DNA from: Siphonodentalium dalli
Lineage: Eukaryota > Mollusca > Scaphopoda > Gadilida > Siphonodentaliidae
DNA: 64,000 nucleotides
Direction: 5' to 3'
Assembly (NCBI GenBank): GCA_032622095.1
Contig: CP136061.1
Span: 258,262,077 to 258,326,076 of the forward strand
Below, piece after piece: positions 59,100 to 64,000 of the stretch; the first letter of the stretch is position 1; the number at the start of each line of letters is the position of its first letter. Under the pieces are notes generated by a model, which was not told where the DNA came from, did no database searches, and saw nothing but the letters and a program-made list of their open reading frames with translations. Made by a program: the position numbers and the translations under genes.

Positions 59100-59229
59100 A
59101 TAATAATATGCTAATGGGGATCATAAACCGACGCGTGGGCGGAGAATATAGGTCAAACACCAACGGTAGTACTGCAGAGAATGTAGGTCAAACTGTCTAG
59201 ACTGGCACCAAACAGGCGGGGTATCATCA
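59100..59229 (-). repeat. Right terminal inverted repeat of the Polinton
   Basis: Read on the minus strand this matches 45027-45165, with two rather than five terminal GAT units. The TCCGTC target duplication follows at 59230-59235. The near identity of the two ends suggests recent insertion or ongoing end homogenisation. Confidence 0.93.
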
Positions 59230-59235
59230 TCCGTC
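59230..59235. other. Target-site duplication, right copy (TCCGTC)
   Basis: Direct repeat of 45021-45026, flanking the right inverted repeat. Removing the element and one copy would rejoin the host sequence. Confidence 0.85.
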
Positions 59236-59556
59236 AATTGAACTGAAAAGAATCCACCATCGTCATATAAAACTTGACAATCTGTGATGAGGTTATATAA
59301 ACCCATCGAGTTGATGTAATATACAGTGCTATATGAGTAAATACTAGAATATATGTCATAACACAATTATCACATAATTAACCCACAAAACCAGCTTCAT
59401 AATTATTGGTAAGAGACACGTGTAATATTAGCGCGTGCGATGACGTCACACCATTATTTAAATGACTGGCGATTGCTGACGTTTATGATGGCTGTTTTCG
59501 ATGAATACTTCGCGTTGCTTCGCGTTGCTTCGCGTTTATTTGATCATGTGATAAAA

Positions 59557-59675
59557 GGTATCTCAAACTCGTTCTATTTTTTACGAAATTTATCAACCTC
59601 GTACACTAAATTCTATTTGAGCCTCGGTGAACTCGGTTGATAAATTCCGTATAAAATAGAAACTCATGTGAGATC
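59557..59675. repeat. Hairpin, about 45-bp arms
   Basis: ATCTCAAACTCGTTCTATTTT is mirrored by AAAATAGAAACTCATGTGAGAT; the AACTCGT motif is shared with 18598-18722. Confidence 0.65.
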
Positions 59676-59841
59676 CTCTACTCGTATATATGGTAGCCAG
59701 CTAGGCGCGCGGCGCCTTTCGCTGATTAACATCGCGCGGATCCGCGGAGCTGTCTTCGGGCCTTCGTTCGGCGTCCGTTGCTTCTACTAATTACGTCCGC
59801 GCGTTCGATTGGATTGAATTATCGAAACTAAATGTAGCTTT

Positions 59842-60139
59842 AACCCTTTCAGTGCCAAGTCCGATGTTTGTATCAACCCATATTTCCTTGATCATTTTTC
59901 AAATTTATTGATTATAATAATGTGATACATTGATGGAATGAGCTCTTAGTTGTATACGTATACGTTTACATCGAGGTAGGTCGGTACTTTCACCCTTTCA
60001 GTGCCAAGTCCGATGTTTGTATCAACCCATATTTCCTTGATCATTTTTCAAATTTATTGATTATAATAATGTGATACATTGATGGAGTGAGCTCTTAGTT
60101 GTATACGTATACGTTTACATCGAGGTAGGTCGCTACTTT
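59842..60139 (+). repeat. 149-bp tandem duplication
   Basis: Two near-identical units starting ACCCTTTCAGTGCCAAGTCC at 59842 and 59991. Confidence 0.93.
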
Positions 60140-62827
60140 CTTACACCAGAGGATACGTTCTTACACCAGAGGATGCAACAAGGCAAATACGTACTTAGCG
60201 TGATTAGTTATATACCAGCTATAAAATACGATATGTATATGCACATGCATGGTACACTTGAAGAGACACGGAAGTGACTGGAATTGGAATTCATTAGAAT
60301 TTTTAAATTCTTCCGACTTGATCATCACTCTACATGCACATGTCTGATATGGCTATAATCCAATTCAAGGCAATCAGGGTTTACTAATGTAACTCTGCGC
60401 TTTATTTTCTATGTCAAGAAATATACCTAAATCGAGAGCGTTTCACCACACGGATAAAGACAATAAAGAGCGTTCTGTGATATTTTTTCGAAATAACCAA
60501 CATTGGTTTCAGTCCGATATAACAATGCATAAGGCAATCAGGCTTCTCTTATCAGTTGCAGTATATCTTATTATCTCTGTTACTAGTAGTGTTAGCACAA
60601 CAAAAAGAGTTATCAATAAAGAGTGTTTTGTCATATATAAAATTGATATGTATTAACCATCAACCTTCAGTGCGGTGTAACATAGTGCATGATTTTGGTC
60701 TCTTTCTTGTATCTGAATAATTGCCTTTGATGCGATGCGATGTGTGATTTAAAATGAGATATTGGCATAGTGTACTATCGCCTTTGTACTATCTTATCAT
60801 GGGAAATAAAATATGCTGCCAAAATTAAATAAATCCTTCATAGTCATGTCAAGTCTGTATAATAAACTATAATTATGTACTTTCTGTGTCCAATTACTCA
60901 ACATATATCATGAAACAGGTATGCAGTGACTGCGCGGCTAGTAACTGTGTTCCACTGGTCATATCCGTCTATTCTGCTATGACGTTAGTAGGTCTTGTGA
61001 AATTGTTATGCTGTTGGTAGGACAAACTGACGTCGTTACGAAAAGTACTGTTTTTGTTCTTTTAAGCAGGGGGGGGGGGGGGGTCGCGATTTTTTTTTAC
61101 ATATATAGGGCGAAAAAAATGTTTTTGCCCCTTTCGGGGACCCACCACCCCTCTACCTGCAATTTTTTCTTTTTTTTTCCGCCCAATATTTGGGACCCAC
61201 CCCCCCAAAATCTTACAAAAAACATAAAATATAAACCAAATCAAAGCCTAGCAAAGAATTGTTCCATTTCTTATTATTTAATACTATTCCCAGCATTTTA
61301 GTAAACCTCTAAACTGCTCTAAAGGGAGATAATTATATTAGTATAAAATGTGGAAATGCTGAACGCATGCACTTAAAAACATTGGGCATAATGCCATAAA
61401 ACATAATAATTACGAGGTAATACATTTCCTGATATCCGCAATAACTCCATATTCTTTTATATAACAATAGTATAAGATGTTTTAGAGTCAAGGCCCAATA
61501 GTAATACTGTAGTAATAGGGGTAGAACAAATTTCATCTGGGACCCAAGCCAAGGAAAGTCACACTCACAGCAGCTCAGTCTAAATACATGTATGTATGTC
61601 ATGTTGGTTTGCAGATTGACATATACCAATATTAGCGAAAAATTGGCAGTATTATTAACTTATTATCAGAGCATAAAGTTTAGTTTAAAGCCAGCATGTA
61701 GGTTTACTGTGCAATGTGGTTTACTGGACGTCTCACATGGAAACCCATTATAAGAACAAGCATCCTGGATCAGACTGTTCAGTTGAGATATGTGACTCTG
61801 AGAAAGTTCGCATGAAGAGAGTTGCATTTTTTCCGGGTGAAATGACCCACCCACCCCCGCCTCATATATGGAATTTTTGTGCGCGACCCCCCCCCCCGTT
61901 TTAAGTGTCATTTTCGCGGTGTTTGGCTAAGCCGAGGGTTTTTATAAATAACAGTGTATGTATGAAACATTCAATAACGTATATTTATTTTTTTTATTTT
62001 TTTTTAAACTAGTAATGGCTGCGCTGGTATTTGCTAAATAACATTAATAGCTAAATTGTTGATAGTCGATTTGCAACAGCTAATACAAACAGTATTAACT
62101 TATTTGTATTGTGCTTCTGAATGTTTCATTCACATTTTAGCGTTTCTTGCATATGTTCAGATTATCCGAACACTGCAATAATGACAACTTTAAAACTGAT
62201 TAACGGTATCTTTTCGTAACAGCATCAGTTTGCCGTAACATCGCATAGCAGTTAATCATTATCCATCAGCACCATATCTCATTAGCAGGACAACTTGACT
62301 AGGGTGTGTTCCTAAATTTCCACCGCGGATCGATTCGGTCATGCGTTGATGGTTCGTCGTCGTTAATGACTAATAATTACGCACGTCAGTTCGCGTTAAT
62401 TGATTTATCAAGACGGATCAAACGTGCTTAAAGTGACTGTTAACTTGTGTCTCTCAATGCATGTATGTATAATCGAGTTTGGTCACTATGTTCTGACATC
62501 TGATGATATAACAGGCCGTTAAATACACAGCTGGATTAAACTTTTATACCAGCTATAAATATCAACTGTATTGATATAGTATACACGTGGCAAACACAAG
62601 TATTCGGATTATAGTCTTATAAATCATTATTACAATAACAAATGTATCAATTTTTTACCTATATCGTTTATTCTGTAAACAATCTTGGTACTAAGAACAA
62701 ATTATCTTGAGCCATATGTAAAAGCCAAATGTAGTGAAATTAGCCGCATTTTTCAAAACACAATGCGAGAAAACATTGCGAAATGCTCGACTTCATACTA
62801 ATCATATTAAATATAGTAATTAAATCA

Positions 62828-62960
62828 TGTGCCGAAACGTCTTCGACGACGTTCCGATACATCCAAATACTTGGTCCGAATTAACAATTGCCGAAACCCC
62901 AGGTGCCGAAACATCCTGAAAACTAGGTGCCGAAACGTCCATGTGCCGAAATGTCCTGCA
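62828..62960 (+). repeat. Short GTGCCGAAACGTCC repeats
   Basis: About five copies of (G)GTGCCGAAAC(G/A)TCC with variable spacing. Confidence 0.75.
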
Positions 62961-63854
62961 CCCGGAAAAGTTACACCATGACGTTGTTCATCAATATTCA
63001 TTGAAATCATACGAATGTAATGAACATTATGGAATTGACATGTCTTCTCCATATATAGTATATCAGTCGCATCGCTCACCAAGCGTCAACAAATATATTG
63101 GTTAAATTCCGTAAAAATGTTCACGTTCCCCACTCGGCATGCATGGTATAATTATTTTCACTTTGGTGTTGGTATAGTTTATACTACGTGTAGCAGACAA
63201 TAAAGACTACTCGGAAATACGTTTGGTCTAATTTATAATCTAAATTATAATTGGGATCCATTCTTTCGATGAACCGTTGTGGACGAAGTGTAATTATTGA
63301 TAATCAATATAGGTTATGTGAATCCGATTTGGTCTTAGGCACGTACCGACAGGGTGTGGGTTGTCACACTACGAACGAGTACCATAATTTGCACAGTTAG
63401 AAATTTCATGACTCAAATTTCAATAGTTGGAAATTAAAAGTAACAAGTGAATCGAATGATCTAAGTGTTTCAATTTCCGACTTCAAGTTCAGACTTGTAT
63501 GTTTTACCGAACATTGCGTCATGGTCACTGGTCTATTAGTAATGCCAAACCTCCATATCTTTCTGATAACAGCTTTAACGATATAACATTCAGCATGCAT
63601 AATTGTTACCATCATATATTGTTACTTCTTGGCATTTGAATACGTGTAACCCGTATTCGCTCATCAGCCATATTCTGATTAATAGCATGTATAATGTGCA
63701 TGTTCTGCACGCAGACTGTGACGCAGTATACTCGAGACATAACATATGGATCAATGCTATGTCATGATTGTCATTTGTGTCTTTATTTAAACAGTCCATG
63801 CTCTTAAACAGAATGTATGGAAACCCAAATTATGAAGCCAATATTGAAATATTG

Positions 63855-63970
63855 CATTACTCAAAACCAAATGCTATATAGTTGGATATTTGATTAGACA
63901 AAACTCCTATATAATTGGAAATGTTATTATCATATAGACCAAATTCTACGTAGTTGGAAATTGTATGGTC
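63855..63970 (+). repeat. Short tandem repeat CTATATAGTTGGAAAT
   Basis: Three units about 40-45 bp apart, each with ACCAAAT/ACAAAACTC, then CTATATA-TTGGA. Confidence 0.75.
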
Positions 63971-64000
63971 TCACACACGGTTGGATCGCTTTGGAACGTC

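Larger units (their letters stand above)
45027..59229. mobile_element. Maverick/Polinton (adintovirus-like) DNA transposon, near complete
   Basis: The element is defined by matching inverted termini and flanked by the same hexamer, TCCGTC, at 45021-45026 and 59230-59235, as expected for retroviral-type integrase insertion with a 6-bp target duplication. It encodes the family hallmarks: protein-primed-type DNA polymerase B, rve integrase with chromodomain, A32/FtsK-like packaging ATPase, minor (penton) and major (double-jelly-roll) capsid proteins. It is 14.2 kb, near the usual 15-20 kb. Two convergent gene blocks meet near 49.0 kb. An adenain-type protease is not found. Extra genes include a TBP-like and a double PC4-like protein. 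All main frames are open, so the copy looks young, but the integrase has a non-canonical active-site residue. Confidence 0.96.
59236..64000. other. Right host flank, no supported gene
   Basis: Only short frames, several created by G/C homopolymers (61068-61083, 61886-61900). Listed separately are a hairpin, a tandem duplication and two short-unit repeats. Confidence 0.5.

Noticed and set aside
61008-61301. 97-codon frame
   Set aside because: It is made by G and C homopolymers and T runs, with no coding character.

Overview
The window looks like non-coding, repeat-rich chromosomal DNA of an aquatic invertebrate animal. AT-rich sequence, tRNA-derived SINEs, LINE remnants, many fold-back (MITE-like) elements, long minisatellites and GT-AG introns all fit a metazoan; a mollusc or other lophotrochozoan is my guess, but no host gene fixes the taxon. 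Outside one large mobile element I see no convincing host gene; the best candidate is a possible signal-peptide exon near 16.2-16.4 kb.

The centrepiece is a nearly complete Maverick/Polinton (adintovirus-like) element at 45027-59229, about 14.2 kb. It is bounded by terminal inverted repeats of 130-139 bp and by a perfect 6-bp target-site duplication, TCCGTC, at 45021-45026 and 59230-59235. The left block (+ strand) holds a small membrane protein, a TATA-box-binding-protein (TBP)-like protein, a chromodomain integrase, a minor capsid (penton) protein, a lysine-rich small protein and the double-jelly-roll major capsid protein. The convergent block (- strand) holds a 1507-codon protein-primed-type family B DNA polymerase in eight exons, the packaging ATPase and two small proteins. 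Beyond a divergent promoter region with a triplicated module lie a tandem double-PC4-like protein and a spliced 58-aa acidic protein. I find no adenovirus-type maturation protease.

The possible new biology is that one element carries two general-transcription-factor-like genes, a TBP-fold protein and a double PC4-fold protein, suggesting it can steer host RNA polymerase II to its own promoters. The TBP-like gene overlaps the integrase gene by 8 nt. Signs of decay or specialisation are a His at the second catalytic position of the integrase, tandem duplications across two polymerase intron/exon borders, and the missing protease.

Layout elsewhere: 1-2.6 kb degenerate GCTTAAGC-type repeats; 2.6-9.2 kb a cluster of fold-back elements, including a perfect 72-bp-arm hairpin and a SINE head; 10.8-11.5 kb a 57-bp minisatellite; 13.3-13.9 kb AT microsatellites and short duplications; 14-14.9 kb a frameshifted LINE ORF1; 21-22.2 kb a diverged duplication; 26-27.3 kb a 20-bp satellite with a 120-bp higher-order period; 28.4-31.9 kb a 1.6-kb segmental duplication with older relatives at 35-36.4 kb; 32-33.1 kb a 65-bp array; 37.4-38.5 kb a 99-bp array; 43.3-43.7 kb a degenerate array; 44.2-44.9 kb a decayed LINE reverse transcriptase; 59.2-64 kb gene-poor flank.
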